From an uncultured Collinsella sp. (GTDB lineage Bacteria; Actinomycetota; Coriobacteriia; Coriobacteriales; Coriobacteriaceae): a DNA stretch of 7,842 bases. The stretch spans positions 1 through 7,842 of the forward strand of contig CABQZS010000152.1 in assembly GCA_902468695.1 (NCBI GenBank). The letters run 5' to 3'. The translations under genes and the position numbers were made by a program. Of the stretch, positions 1 through 6,742 are shown one piece after another. The notes beneath the pieces were generated by a model. It did no database searches. It was not told the origin of the DNA and was given only the letters and a program-made list of their open reading frames with translations. Every line of letters begins with the position of its first letter. Position 1 is the first letter of the stretch.

Positions 1-254
1 CGCTCTGCCTCGGCAGCGCGTGCGGCTTCCTCGGCAGCAGCGGCCTGCTCCTCGGCCTGCTTGGCGGCCTCGACTTCCTGGGCGCGGGCCTCAATCACCG
101 AGGCGAGCTGCTTGCGGACCATAGCGACGTAGGCGTCCTCCAGGGCGGAGGAAGCGGACTTAGCGGGAATCTTCATTTCGGCGAGATGACCCATCAGTTC
201 CTTGGAGGTCATGCCGAACTCTTTGGCCAGGGTGGACACACGGACTTTTGCCAT
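1..254 (-). CDS. infB: Translation initiation factor IF-2, N-terminal part (cut by window edge)
   Basis: Only the first 84 codons are visible; the gene runs off the left edge. IF-2 is the GTPase that brings initiator fMet-tRNA to the 30S subunit and promotes 50S joining. The protein starts MAKVRVSTLAKEFGMTSKEL, the typical IF2_N helical subdomain (residues about 1-50) seen at the start of bacterial IF-2. It is followed by an Ala/Glu-rich, probably helical stretch (from about residue 55) that normally begins the long charged linker; the G domain lies outside the window. The ATG at 254-252 is preceded by an AGGTGA ribosome binding site about 6 nt upstream, which fixes the start. It follows nusA by 91 nt with no terminator between, so it is the third gene of the rimP-nusA-infB operon. 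Identification is by sequence resemblance and conserved gene order. Confidence 0.95.
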   Translation of the reverse strand, partial: MAKVRVSTLAKEFGMTSKELMGHLAEMKIPAKSASSALEDAYVAMVRKQLASVIEARAQEVEAAKQAEEQAAAAEEAARAAEAE

Positions 255-275
255 ATGACTTCACCTACCCTTTCT

Positions 276-290
276 GGCACCTTGGGTGCC
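276..290 (-). other. Short hairpin in the nusA-infB spacer
   Basis: GGCACC and GGTGCC form a perfect 6-bp stem around a 3-nt loop, ending about 21 nt before the infB ATG. On the minus strand it is followed by AGAAAGGG, not a T-run, so it is not an intrinsic terminator. It could be an mRNA processing or stability element, or could limit access to the infB ribosome binding site. The rest of the spacer (255-345) is GC-rich and too short to encode the small proteins often found here. Confidence 0.4.
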
Positions 291-345
291 TAGAGACTGA
301 ACGAGCGTGGGAGATGCGCCGGGACCCGCCCAGCGCGACCGCGCG

Positions 346-1593
346 CTAGATCAGATCCTCCGCATCATCGAAGGCGTCGGTGTCGTGGACACCGCAGAAA
401 CGGGAGCCGGGACGGGCCTGGTTGCGGCACTGGATGCCGTCCTCGGACACGAACTCGCAACGACGGACGTCCTCGTCCTCCTCGTCACCGATCAGGTCGG
501 CGGCGGGCTCCTCGTGAACGGGAACGTTCTTGAGGATGTCGGCGGCAAGGGTCTCGGACTTAATATCGATGTGCCAGCCGGTCAGGCGCGCGGCGAGGCG
601 GGCGTTCTGGCCCTCCTTGCCGATGGCGAGGGACAGCTGGTCATCGGGCACGATGACGCCGGCGTAGGCCTTCTCCTCGTCGATAAGGACGCGGGTGACC
701 TTGGCAGGCGACAGGGCGTTGGCGACGTAGACGGCCGGATCGGCATCCCACAGGATGACGTCGACGCGCTCGCCACGGAGCTCGCCCACGACGGCGCGAA
801 CACGGCTGCCCTTGGGGCCGACGCAGGCGCCCACGGGATCCAGACGATCGTCGAGCGAGTGGACGGCGACCTTGGAGCGCTGGCCGGGCTCGCGGGCGAT
901 CGACTTGATCTGGACGGTGCCCTCATAGATCTCGGGCACCTCCTGCTCAAACAGACGACGCATGAGCTCGGGATGGGTACGGGAAATGACAATCGGCGGA
1001 CGGCTGTGCTCGCCACGGACCGGCTGCAGGTTGGAGTTGGGGTCGCGAACGTCAATGATCACGGCCTTGATGTGCTGGTTGTGCAGGTAGCGCTCGCCCA
1101 TCGGACGCTCGTTGCGCTCGTTCTCGTAACGACGCTGATCGAAGTGCGGAAGCTCGGCCTCGACGCCCTCGCGAATCTTGACGATCGTAAAGTCGGGAGT
1201 GGACTGCAGCACGGTACCGCTGATGAGGTCACCGATGCGGCCAGAGAACTCCTCGTAGATCTGCTCGCGAGCGGAGTTGCGCACGATGGCGTTGATCTCG
1301 GCCTTGGCGTGCTGAGCGGCGATACGGCTCGTGTTCTTGGGGGTGACGTCGATTTCCTCGAACTCGGTGAAGTTGCCCTCCTCGTCCATGGAATCGTCGA
1401 TCGGCTCCAGACGGTAGACGTAGATCTTGCCGGTGGTGCGGTCGATGGTCACCTTGGCGCCCCACTCAAGATGCAGGATCTCGGCATAGCTCTTGGCGAG
1501 CGACTGCTCCAGGCGGTCGATCAGGTAGAGCTGGTCGATGTGCTTCTCCTGGCAAAGCTCCATCAGGGCGGACATCATGTCGGATGCTGCCAT
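346..1593 (-). CDS. nusA: Transcription termination/antitermination factor NusA with Cys-rich C-terminal tail
   Basis: NusA binds RNA polymerase and nascent RNA, promotes pausing and intrinsic termination, and takes part in antitermination. The 415-aa protein shows the family domains in order: an N-terminal RNAP-binding domain (about 1-115), an S1 domain (about 118-205), and two KH domains with GPKG at 259-262 and GKEG at 325-328, the latter within LSLAIGKEGQNARLAARLTGW (320-340). An acidic linker (about 361-375) follows, then a Cys/His cluster at C379, C389, C400 and H403, probably zinc-binding, and an acidic end. That tail is extra to the usual NTD-S1-KH-KH core of Gram-positive NusA. An upstream in-frame ATG at 1626 would add 11 residues but lies inside rimP. 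The ATG at 1593 is chosen because GGAAGGAAAG sits just before it and the family start (MAASDMMSALMELC) matches. It lies 1 nt after the rimP stop, so translation is probably coupled. ylxR and the L7Ae-like gene are absent before infB. Confidence 0.97.
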   Translation of the reverse strand: MAASDMMSALMELCQEKHIDQLYLIDRLEQSLAKSYAEILHLEWGAKVTIDRTTGKIYVYRLEPIDDSMDEEGNFTEFEEIDVTPKNTSRIAAQHAKAEINAIVRNSAREQIYEEFSGRIGDLISGTVLQSTPDFTIVKIREGVEAELPHFDQRRYENERNERPMGERYLHNQHIKAVIIDVRDPNSNLQPVRGEHSRPPIVISRTHPELMRRLFEQEVPEIYEGTVQIKSIAREPGQRSKVAVHSLDDRLDPVGACVGPKGSRVRAVVGELRGERVDVILWDADPAVYVANALSPAKVTRVLIDEEKAYAGVIVPDDQLSLAIGKEGQNARLAARLTGWHIDIKSETLAADILKNVPVHEEPAADLIGDEEDEDVRRCEFVSEDGIQCRNQARPGSRFCGVHDTDAFDDAEDLI

Positions 1594-1594
1594 C

Positions 1595-2089
1595 TTACTT
1601 TCCTTCCTTCGCGGGCTTGAAGTCATAAGTGGGCTTCAACTTGCACTTTTTAACATCAGAGAAATCGAGGGTGACGGACTCGCCGTCCTCGAGCTCGAGG
1701 GTCACGTTCGTCTCGGTGGCGGCGGCAATCTTACCGGCGTACTTGCGACGACCCTCGGTGGCGATGGAGGTGAGCTCGCAGTTCTCGCCCACAAAGCGGG
1801 CAAAGTCACTCGGGCGGCGCAGCGGACGCGCCATACCCGGGCTCGACACCTCGAGCGTATAGCTCGAAGAGATGGGGTCGAGCTCCTCAATCACATCGCC
1901 GACCCATTTGGTGTTGGCCGTGACGTCATTGAGCGACAGGCTCTGACCCTCGGCACCCTCGATACGCACACGCACGCAGGGGGCCTTGGTGGCACCCACG
2001 AGCTCAACGTCGACGATGTCGGTATCGTGCTGGGGAGCAACGGCCTCGAGCGCGTCGATGATCGCCTGCTCGGTCTTGGTCTTGACCAT
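1595..2089 (-). CDS. rimP: Ribosome maturation factor RimP
   Basis: RimP (formerly YhbC/YlxS/DUF150) assists assembly of the 30S subunit. The 164-aa protein fits the usual family length of about 150-170. The N-terminal alpha/beta domain (about 1-85) ends in the signature region SSYTLEVSSPGMARPLRR (75-92), followed by DFARFVG and a small SH3-like C-terminal barrel (about 100-158) ending in DFSDVKKCKLKP (142-153). The open frame extends upstream to 2269, but that would read through the leader hairpin. The ATG at 2089 is preceded by GGAGGTG about 5 nt upstream and begins MVKTKTEQAI, so it is the likely start. It is the first gene of the rimP-nusA-infB operon, an order conserved across bacteria. 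It overlaps the nusA ribosome binding site and ends 1 nt before the nusA ATG. Confidence 0.95.
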   Translation of the reverse strand: MVKTKTEQAIIDALEAVAPQHDTDIVDVELVGATKAPCVRVRIEGAEGQSLSLNDVTANTKWVGDVIEELDPISSSYTLEVSSPGMARPLRRPSDFARFVGENCELTSIATEGRRKYAGKIAAATETNVTLELEDGESVTLDFSDVKKCKLKPTYDFKPAKEGK

Positions 2090-2109
2090 TGCGGCACCTC
2101 CATCCATAC

Positions 2110-2142
2110 AAAAAAGAAGCGGGGCCGAAACCCCACTTCTTT
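2110..2142 (-). terminator. Terminator-like hairpin in the rimP leader (candidate attenuator)
   Basis: On the minus strand the arms 2142-2131 and 2124-2113 form a 12-bp stem with one G-T wobble, closing a 6-nt loop (TTTCGG). Six T residues (2115-2110) follow, overlapping the stem base. This is a full intrinsic-terminator shape. It lies about 20 nt after the predicted rimP transcription start and about 20 nt before the rimP ATG, so it is inside the operon leader rather than after a gene. leuS already has its own terminator at 2282-2321. It may attenuate the operon; that role is inferred. Confidence 0.75.
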
Positions 2143-2167
2143 CAATTACAACTTCATTTGCAAGCAA

Positions 2168-2196
2168 ACTATACCAATACCTGCGCAAACGTGCAA
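2168..2196 (-). promoter_or_regulatory. Promoter of the rimP-nusA-infB operon
   Basis: On the minus strand a -35 TTGCAC (2196-2191) is separated by exactly 17 bp from a -10 TATAGT (2173-2168), which also carries the TGG extension of an extended -10. Transcription would start near 2160, giving a leader of about 70 nt that contains the hairpin at 2110-2142. It lies between the leuS terminator and rimP, where an operon promoter is expected. The rest of the leuS-rimP spacer (about 2197-2281) shows no further recognisable element. Confidence 0.7.
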
Positions 2197-2281
2197 CCAC
2201 AACACAAACCCGCAGGTCAGCGTGAGCACAGGTTCTCCACAAGAAATGGATAATTGGGTGTTGTCGCAAGCATCCATAACC

Positions 2282-2321
2282 AAAAGGAGGGACGACCCAG
2301 CCGGATCGCCCCTCGCTTTTT
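2282..2321 (-). terminator. Intrinsic terminator of leuS
   Basis: Starting about 24 nt after the leuS stop, the minus strand reads AAAAGC-GAGGG-GCGATCC, a 4-nt loop GGCT, then GGGTCGT-CCCTC-CTTTT. The stem is about 17 bp with G-T wobbles and a one-base bulge, and ends in a short T-run. The A-tract on the other side of the stem would also let it act in the opposite direction. Confidence 0.75.
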
Positions 2322-2344
2322 GATGCCAGCTATGCGCGCAGCGC

Positions 2345-4921
2345 TTACTTGACCACCAGGTTAACCAGCTTGCCGGGCACGCAGATGGCCTTGACGACCG
2401 TCTTGCCCTCAAGCCACTTGGCAACGGCTTCCTCGGCGGCAGCCTGCATCTCCTCGTTGGAGGCGTCGCGGGCGACGTCGATGCGGCCACGGACCTTGCC
2501 GAGCACCTGTACGACGATCTGCACCGTGTCCTCGATGGACTCGGCCAGGTCGAACTCGGGCCAGGCGGCGGTGTAGGCGTTGCCCTCGCAGCCGAGTGCC
2601 TCGTGCCACAGCTCGTCGGCCCAGAACGGGCAGATGGGAGCAAGGACGCTCACGATATCCTTGGCCACGCCGTAGCACAGAGCCTTATCGCGGTCAGCAC
2701 CCTCGGTGGCGTTGAGGTAGGCGCTCGCCGCGTTGACGAGTTCCATGACGGCCGAGATCGCGGTGTTGAACTGGCCGCGGTCGAAGTCCTCGGTGCACTT
2801 GGCGATGGTGCGGTGACGCTCGCGATAGAGCTTCATCGCGACCTCGTCGAGCACGGACTTGTCAAAGGCCGCGTTGGCGTCGCCGGACTGGACGAGCTGC
2901 CACACGATACGCCAGGCGCGCTTAATAAAGCGGTTAGCGCCCTCGACGGCCTTGGGATCCCAGTCGAAATCCTTCTCGGGCGGGGCGATAAACAGGATCG
3001 CCAGACGCATGGTGTCGGCACCGTAGGGCTCGATGACCGAGCTCGGGGGCACGACGTTGCCCTTGGACTTGGACATGGTGTCGCCATTCTCGTCCTTGAC
3101 CATGCCCTGGCACAGCAAGTTGGTGAAGGGCTCATCAACGCTCAGCAAACCCAGGTCGCGCAGTGCCTTGGTAAAGAAGCGGCTGTAGAGCAGGTGCAAA
3201 ATGGCGTGCTCGATGCCGCCGATGTAGTTATCGACGGGCATCCAACGGTCTGCCGCCTCGCGGGAGAAGGGCAGCTCGGTGTTGTGCGGGTCGGTATAGC
3301 GCAGGTAATACCAGCTGGAGCAGGTGAAAGTGTCCATGGTATCGGTCTCACGCTTGGCCGGGCGACCGCAGACCGGGCAGGTGGTCTCGTAGAACTCCTT
3401 GCACTCGGCGAGGGTCTCGCCGGCACCCAGGTCCAGGTTCTCGGGCAGCGTCACCGGCAGCTGGTCCTCGGGCACGGGCACGATGCCGCAGTGCTCGCAG
3501 TGAATGGCCGGGATGGGGTTGCCCCAGTAGCGCTGACGGCTGATGAGCCAGTCGCGCAGACGGAACTCAACCTTGCGACGGCCGCAGCCCATGGCCTCGA
3601 GGTCGGCCACGATCGCAGCCTCGCCCTCGGAGTGCTTACCGCCGCGCATGCCGGTGTACTTGCCGGACTGGACGAGCGTGCCCTCGGCAGCGTGGGCGCA
3701 ATCCCAGTCGACGTTCTCGGCATGGAAGGTATCGATGGTCTCGCCGCTGGCCTCGACGGCAGCGCGGTCGTCATCGTCCAGGATGATCGGCACAATAGGC
3801 AGGTCGTACTTGCGGGCGAACTCAAAGTCACGCTGGTCGCCGCAGGGAACGGCCATGACGGCGCCGGTGCCGTAGTCGGCAACGACATAATCGGCAACCC
3901 ACACGGGGACCTTCTCGCCGTTGACGGGGTTCACCACGTAGCGGCCGGTAAAGGCACCGTGCTTCTCGAGGGTGCCCTGGGCACGCTCGACGGCAGAGAT
4001 ATGCTTGGAGTCCTCGACGATCTTGGTGACGGCTTCCTCGTACTCCGTGCCCTCGACGAGCTCGTGCAGGCGCGCGTACTCGGGAGCCAGGACAAAGAAG
4101 GAGACACCAAAGAGCGTGTCGGCTCGCGTGGTGAAGACGGTGATCTTACCCTCGTCACCCTCGATGGGCTCGCCATCCTTGTCGCACAGGGTAAAGTCGA
4201 CCTCGGCGCCCTCGGAGCGGCCGATCCAGTTGGCCTGCATCTGCTTGACGCGCTCGGGCCAGCCGGGGAGCTTCTCCAGATCGTCGAGCAGCTCCTGGGA
4301 GTACTCGGTAATCTTGAAGTACCACTGCTCCAGGTCGCGCTTCTCGGGCTCGGTGCCGCAGCGCCAGCACTTGCCCTCGGTAACCTGCTCGTTAGCCAGA
4401 ACAGTCTTACAGGTGGGGCACCAATTGACCGGGTTCTTCTTGCGGTAGACCAGGCCCTTTTCCCACATCTTCTCAAAGATCCACTGGCCCCAGCGGTAAT
4501 AATCGGGGCTGCAGGTCTTGACCATGCGATCCAGATCATAGGAGAAGCCCATGCGCTTCATCGTGGCGAGCGCCTGGTCCATGTTCTTATACGTCCAGGC
4601 GGCAGCCTGCGTGTTGTGCTTGATGGCGGCGTTCTCGGCGGGCAGGCCAAAGGCATCGAAGCCGATGGGGTGCAGCACGTCGTAGCCGCGCATGCGGGCC
4701 TGACGGGCCATGGCATCGCCGATGGTATAGTTGCGCGCGTGGCCCATGTGCAGGTCGCCCGACGGATACGGGAACATCTCGAGCACGTACTTCTTGGGCT
4801 TGCTGTCGTCGGTGTCGACGGCAAAGAGGTTGGAATCCTCCCACGCCTTCATCCACCTAGACTCAATAGCCTGCGCGTCGTAGGCAGGGATCTCGTCCTT
4901 ATGATCTGTGCAATCGCACAT
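2345..4921 (-). CDS. leuS: Leucyl-tRNA synthetase
   Basis: This class I aminoacyl-tRNA synthetase charges tRNA-Leu with leucine in the cytoplasm. The 858-aa protein is close to family length and looks complete. Visible features: the HIGH-type motif HMGH (58-61) in FPYPSGDLHMGHARNYTIGD; a zinc-module cysteine set CPTC...CWRC (168, 171, 185, 188); the CP1 editing domain with TTRADTLFG (264-272) and GTGAVMAVP ending in RD (351-365), the Asp being the family's editing residue; WLISRQRYWG (458-467); further CxxC pairs at 475/478 and 515/518; the KMSKS-type loop MSKSK (616-620); an anticodon-binding helical domain (about 660-790); and a small C-terminal domain with VQVLGKVRGRI. The ATG at 4921 has AGGAG about 6 nt upstream. 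The first ten residues (MCDCTDHKDE) are a short Cys-rich extension before the conserved start. The leader lacks a T-box TGGNACC element but contains the large palindrome. Confidence 0.98.
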   Translation of the reverse strand: MCDCTDHKDEIPAYDAQAIESRWMKAWEDSNLFAVDTDDSKPKKYVLEMFPYPSGDLHMGHARNYTIGDAMARQARMRGYDVLHPIGFDAFGLPAENAAIKHNTQAAAWTYKNMDQALATMKRMGFSYDLDRMVKTCSPDYYRWGQWIFEKMWEKGLVYRKKNPVNWCPTCKTVLANEQVTEGKCWRCGTEPEKRDLEQWYFKITEYSQELLDDLEKLPGWPERVKQMQANWIGRSEGAEVDFTLCDKDGEPIEGDEGKITVFTTRADTLFGVSFFVLAPEYARLHELVEGTEYEEAVTKIVEDSKHISAVERAQGTLEKHGAFTGRYVVNPVNGEKVPVWVADYVVADYGTGAVMAVPCGDQRDFEFARKYDLPIVPIILDDDDRAAVEASGETIDTFHAENVDWDCAHAAEGTLVQSGKYTGMRGGKHSEGEAAIVADLEAMGCGRRKVEFRLRDWLISRQRYWGNPIPAIHCEHCGIVPVPEDQLPVTLPENLDLGAGETLAECKEFYETTCPVCGRPAKRETDTMDTFTCSSWYYLRYTDPHNTELPFSREAADRWMPVDNYIGGIEHAILHLLYSRFFTKALRDLGLLSVDEPFTNLLCQGMVKDENGDTMSKSKGNVVPPSSVIEPYGADTMRLAILFIAPPEKDFDWDPKAVEGANRFIKRAWRIVWQLVQSGDANAAFDKSVLDEVAMKLYRERHRTIAKCTEDFDRGQFNTAISAVMELVNAASAYLNATEGADRDKALCYGVAKDIVSVLAPICPFWADELWHEALGCEGNAYTAAWPEFDLAESIEDTVQIVVQVLGKVRGRIDVARDASNEEMQAAAEEAVAKWLEGKTVVKAICVPGKLVNLVVK

Positions 4922-4944
4922 ATCAGCTCCTTTAATCTTAGCTG

Positions 4945-5063
4945 GGGTCGGTCGGCTTGGCTTTGTTCGCTACTGCGGACAGTCCTGCGCAAGACGAAGA
5001 GCACATTAAGTGCTCTTCTTTGCGTGCGGAACTTGTAGCGAACAAAGCCAAGCCGACCGACCC
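4945..5063. repeat. 119-bp palindrome with perfect 29-bp arms in the leuS leader
   Basis: The arms 4945-4973 and 5035-5063 are exact reverse complements over 29 bp. The arm starts GGGTCGGTCGGCTTGG and ends TTCGCTAC. The 61-bp centre is itself nearly palindromic: GCGCAA/TTGCGT (4987-4992 with 5020-5025, one wobble) and GAAGAGCAC/GTGCTCTTC (4996-5004 with 5010-5018) around the loop ATTAA. An outer CTTA (4937-4940) can pair with TAAG (5064-5067) across a 4-nt bulge. No T-run follows on the minus strand. The RNA would place a very stable stem about 10 nt before the leuS ribosome binding site. It may be a MITE/REP-like element or a regulatory hairpin. No clear target duplication is visible. Confidence 0.9.
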
Positions 5064-5080
5064 TAAGGTTAACTTGACTG

Positions 5081-5089
5081 ATGATAGCA
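5081..5089 (-). promoter_or_regulatory. Possible extended -10 promoter of leuS
   Basis: The minus strand reads TGCTATCAT, a good extended -10 (TGn plus a TATAAT-like hexamer), just downstream of the guaB terminator and upstream of the palindrome. No convincing -35 is visible at 17 bp. A start near 5074 would give a leader of about 150 nt that includes the whole 119-bp palindrome. Confidence 0.4.
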
Positions 5090-5097
5090 AATACAAC

Positions 5098-5132
5098 AAG
5101 CGAGATGCCTGCGACTTGCAGGCATCTCGCTT
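5098..5132 (-). terminator. Terminator hairpin after guaB (possibly bidirectional)
   Basis: Perfect 15-bp arms (AAGCGAGATGCCTGC at 5098-5112 and its reverse complement at 5118-5132) close a 5-nt loop, about 49 nt after the guaB stop. On the minus strand the stem is followed by GTTGTATTTG, a moderately T-rich tail; on the plus strand by TATCTAAATAA. The stem is very stable, and the position suits termination of guaB before leuS. Confidence 0.75.
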
Positions 5133-5180
5133 TATCTAAATAACGTGGTTGGAACTCAACCTTTATATGTAGCTCTTATC

Positions 5181-6692
5181 CTATCGATAAGACACAGACT
5201 GCTGCGAATCCTTGACCACAACATCGTGAGCGCCGCCTTCGACGATCGAGGTGGAGCTCACCAGGGTCAAGCGTGCCTTTTCCTGGAGCTCGGGGATCGA
5301 GAGGGCACCGCAGTTGCACATCGTGGACTTGACCTTGTAAAGCGTGCCGCCCACGCCGTCCTTGAGGGAGCCGGCGTACGGGACGTAGGAATCGACGCCC
5401 TCGACGAAGCTGAGCTTCGCGGCGCCGCCCAGGTCGTAGCGCTGCCAGTTGCGGGCACGCGCAGAACCCTCGCCCCAGTACTCCTTCATGTACTGACCGT
5501 TGACGTTGACGCGCTCGGTCGGGCTCTCATCGAAGCGGGCGAAGTAGCGGCCCAGCATCATAAAGTCGGCGCCCATGGCAAGGGCGAGCGTCATGTGGTA
5601 ATCGTAGACGATGCCGCCGTCGGAGCACACGGGCACGTAGACGCCGGTCTCCTCGTAGTACTCGTCGCGAGCACGGCAGACGTCGATCAGCGCAGTAGCC
5701 TGGCCACGGCCGATGCCCTTGGTCTCGCGGGTGATGCAGATGGAGCCGCCGCCGATACCGACCTTGATGAAGTCGGCACCGCAGTCGGCCAAAAAGCGGA
5801 AGCCCTCGGCGTCGACGACGTTACCGGCACCGACCTTGACGTCCTCGCCGTAGTTGGCGCGGATCCACTCGATGGTGCGCTTCTGCCACTCGCTGAAGCC
5901 CTCGGAAGAGTCGATGCACAGGACATCGGCGCCGGCCTCGATGAGCAGCGGCACGCGCTCGGCATAGTCGCGGGTGTTGATACCGGCGCCGACCATGTAG
6001 CGCTTGTCGCCGTCGAGCAGCTCGTTGGGGTTGGTCTTGTGGCTGTCGTAGTCCTTACGGAAAACGATGCCCATGAGGTGATCGTTGTCGTCGACGATCG
6101 GCAGGGCGTTGAGCTTGTTGTCCCAGATGACGTCGTTGGCAACCTTGAGGCTGATGTTCTTGTCGCCCACGATGAGCTGCTCACGCGGGGTCATGAACTC
6201 GGAGACCTTCGTCTGGTGGTCATCGCGGCTGGGGCGATAGTCACGGCTGGTGACGATGCCCAGGAGCTTACCCTTGGGAGTGCCGTCGTCGGTGACCGGC
6301 ATGGTGGAGTGACCGGTCTTCTCCTTGAGCTCGATGACCTGCTCCATGGTCATGTCGGGGGTCAGCGTGGAATCGGACTGAACGAAGCCGGCCTTGTGAT
6401 CCTTGACGGCCTTGACCATAGCGGCCTCGGACTCGGCGCTCTGGGAACCATAAATGAAGGACAGGCCACCCTCGGTAGCGAGCGCGACACCCATGTCGAC
6501 GCCCGAGACGGACTGCATGATGGCGGAAACCATGGGGATGTTCAGGGTGATTGCCGGCTTCTCACCGCGCTTGAAGCGGGTCAGCGGCGTCTTAAGAGAG
6601 ACGTTGTTGGGGATGCACTGCGAGGACGAGTAGCCAGGGACCAGCAGATACTCCGAAAACGTGTGGGACTCACCGGGAAAGAACGTAGCCAT
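5181..6692 (-). CDS. guaB: Inosine-5'-monophosphate dehydrogenase, Tritrichomonas-type
   Basis: It oxidises IMP to XMP with NAD+, the committed step of guanine nucleotide synthesis. The 503-aa protein has a TIM barrel interrupted by a CBS-pair (Bateman) module at about 103-222. Visible catalytic parts: the catalytic Cys319 in GIGGGSICITRETKGIGRGQ (312-331), rather than the more common GPGSICTTR form; Asp261 in DSSEGFSEW; the IMP-phosphate loop around D358-G360 (SDGGIVYDYH); and the mobile-flap Arg418-Tyr419 in ARNWQRYDLGG. From memory, sequence, length and numbering follow the Tritrichomonas foetus enzyme closely, including Lys310 and Glu431. The tail KSTMCNCGAL...VSSTSIVEGGAHDVVVKD is typical of this subgroup. 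The ATG at 6692 has GGAGA about 5 nt upstream. It diverges from the ModE-like gene and is followed by a strong hairpin, so it is probably monocistronic. Confidence 0.97.
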   Translation of the reverse strand: MATFFPGESHTFSEYLLVPGYSSSQCIPNNVSLKTPLTRFKRGEKPAITLNIPMVSAIMQSVSGVDMGVALATEGGLSFIYGSQSAESEAAMVKAVKDHKAGFVQSDSTLTPDMTMEQVIELKEKTGHSTMPVTDDGTPKGKLLGIVTSRDYRPSRDDHQTKVSEFMTPREQLIVGDKNISLKVANDVIWDNKLNALPIVDDNDHLMGIVFRKDYDSHKTNPNELLDGDKRYMVGAGINTRDYAERVPLLIEAGADVLCIDSSEGFSEWQKRTIEWIRANYGEDVKVGAGNVVDAEGFRFLADCGADFIKVGIGGGSICITRETKGIGRGQATALIDVCRARDEYYEETGVYVPVCSDGGIVYDYHMTLALAMGADFMMLGRYFARFDESPTERVNVNGQYMKEYWGEGSARARNWQRYDLGGAAKLSFVEGVDSYVPYAGSLKDGVGGTLYKVKSTMCNCGALSIPELQEKARLTLVSSTSIVEGGAHDVVVKDSQQSVSYR

Positions 6693-6742
6693 GTTTCTCC
6701 TTTTTCCATGCGACCGGTCGGCTGCAGGCCTCGTAGGACCCA

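Noticed and set aside
1594..1626. Longer NusA start at the ATG at 1626
   Set aside because: It would read 11 codons inside the end of rimP. The ATG at 1593 has a good ribosome binding site and matches the family N-terminus.
2245..2260. DnaA-box-like TTATCCATT on the minus strand
   Set aside because: A single imperfect match with no cluster, no AT-rich unwinding region and no dnaA/dnaN nearby; not an origin.
2603..5038. 811-codon open frame on the plus strand opposite leuS
   Set aside because: It is exactly antisense to a complete, well-conserved leuS. The composition is low-complexity (Gly/Leu/Val/Asp/Ala-rich) with no domain, as expected from the GC-biased codons of the real gene.
4945..5063. 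CRISPR or IS end
   Set aside because: No repeated unit with regular spacers, no transposase frame, and no convincing target-site duplication flanking the arms.
4922..5097. T-box riboswitch upstream of leuS
   Set aside because: No TGGNACC antiterminator sequence and no T-run terminator before leuS. The only strong structure is the symmetric palindrome.
4957..5139. 60-codon plus-strand frame through the leuS palindrome
   Set aside because: It exists only because it crosses the palindrome and the guaB terminator stem. No ribosome binding site or conserved motif was seen.
6711..6720. 10-bp palindrome CGACCGGTCG in the guaB leader
   Set aside because: Short and GC-rich, so not remarkable in this base composition, and without a partner site.
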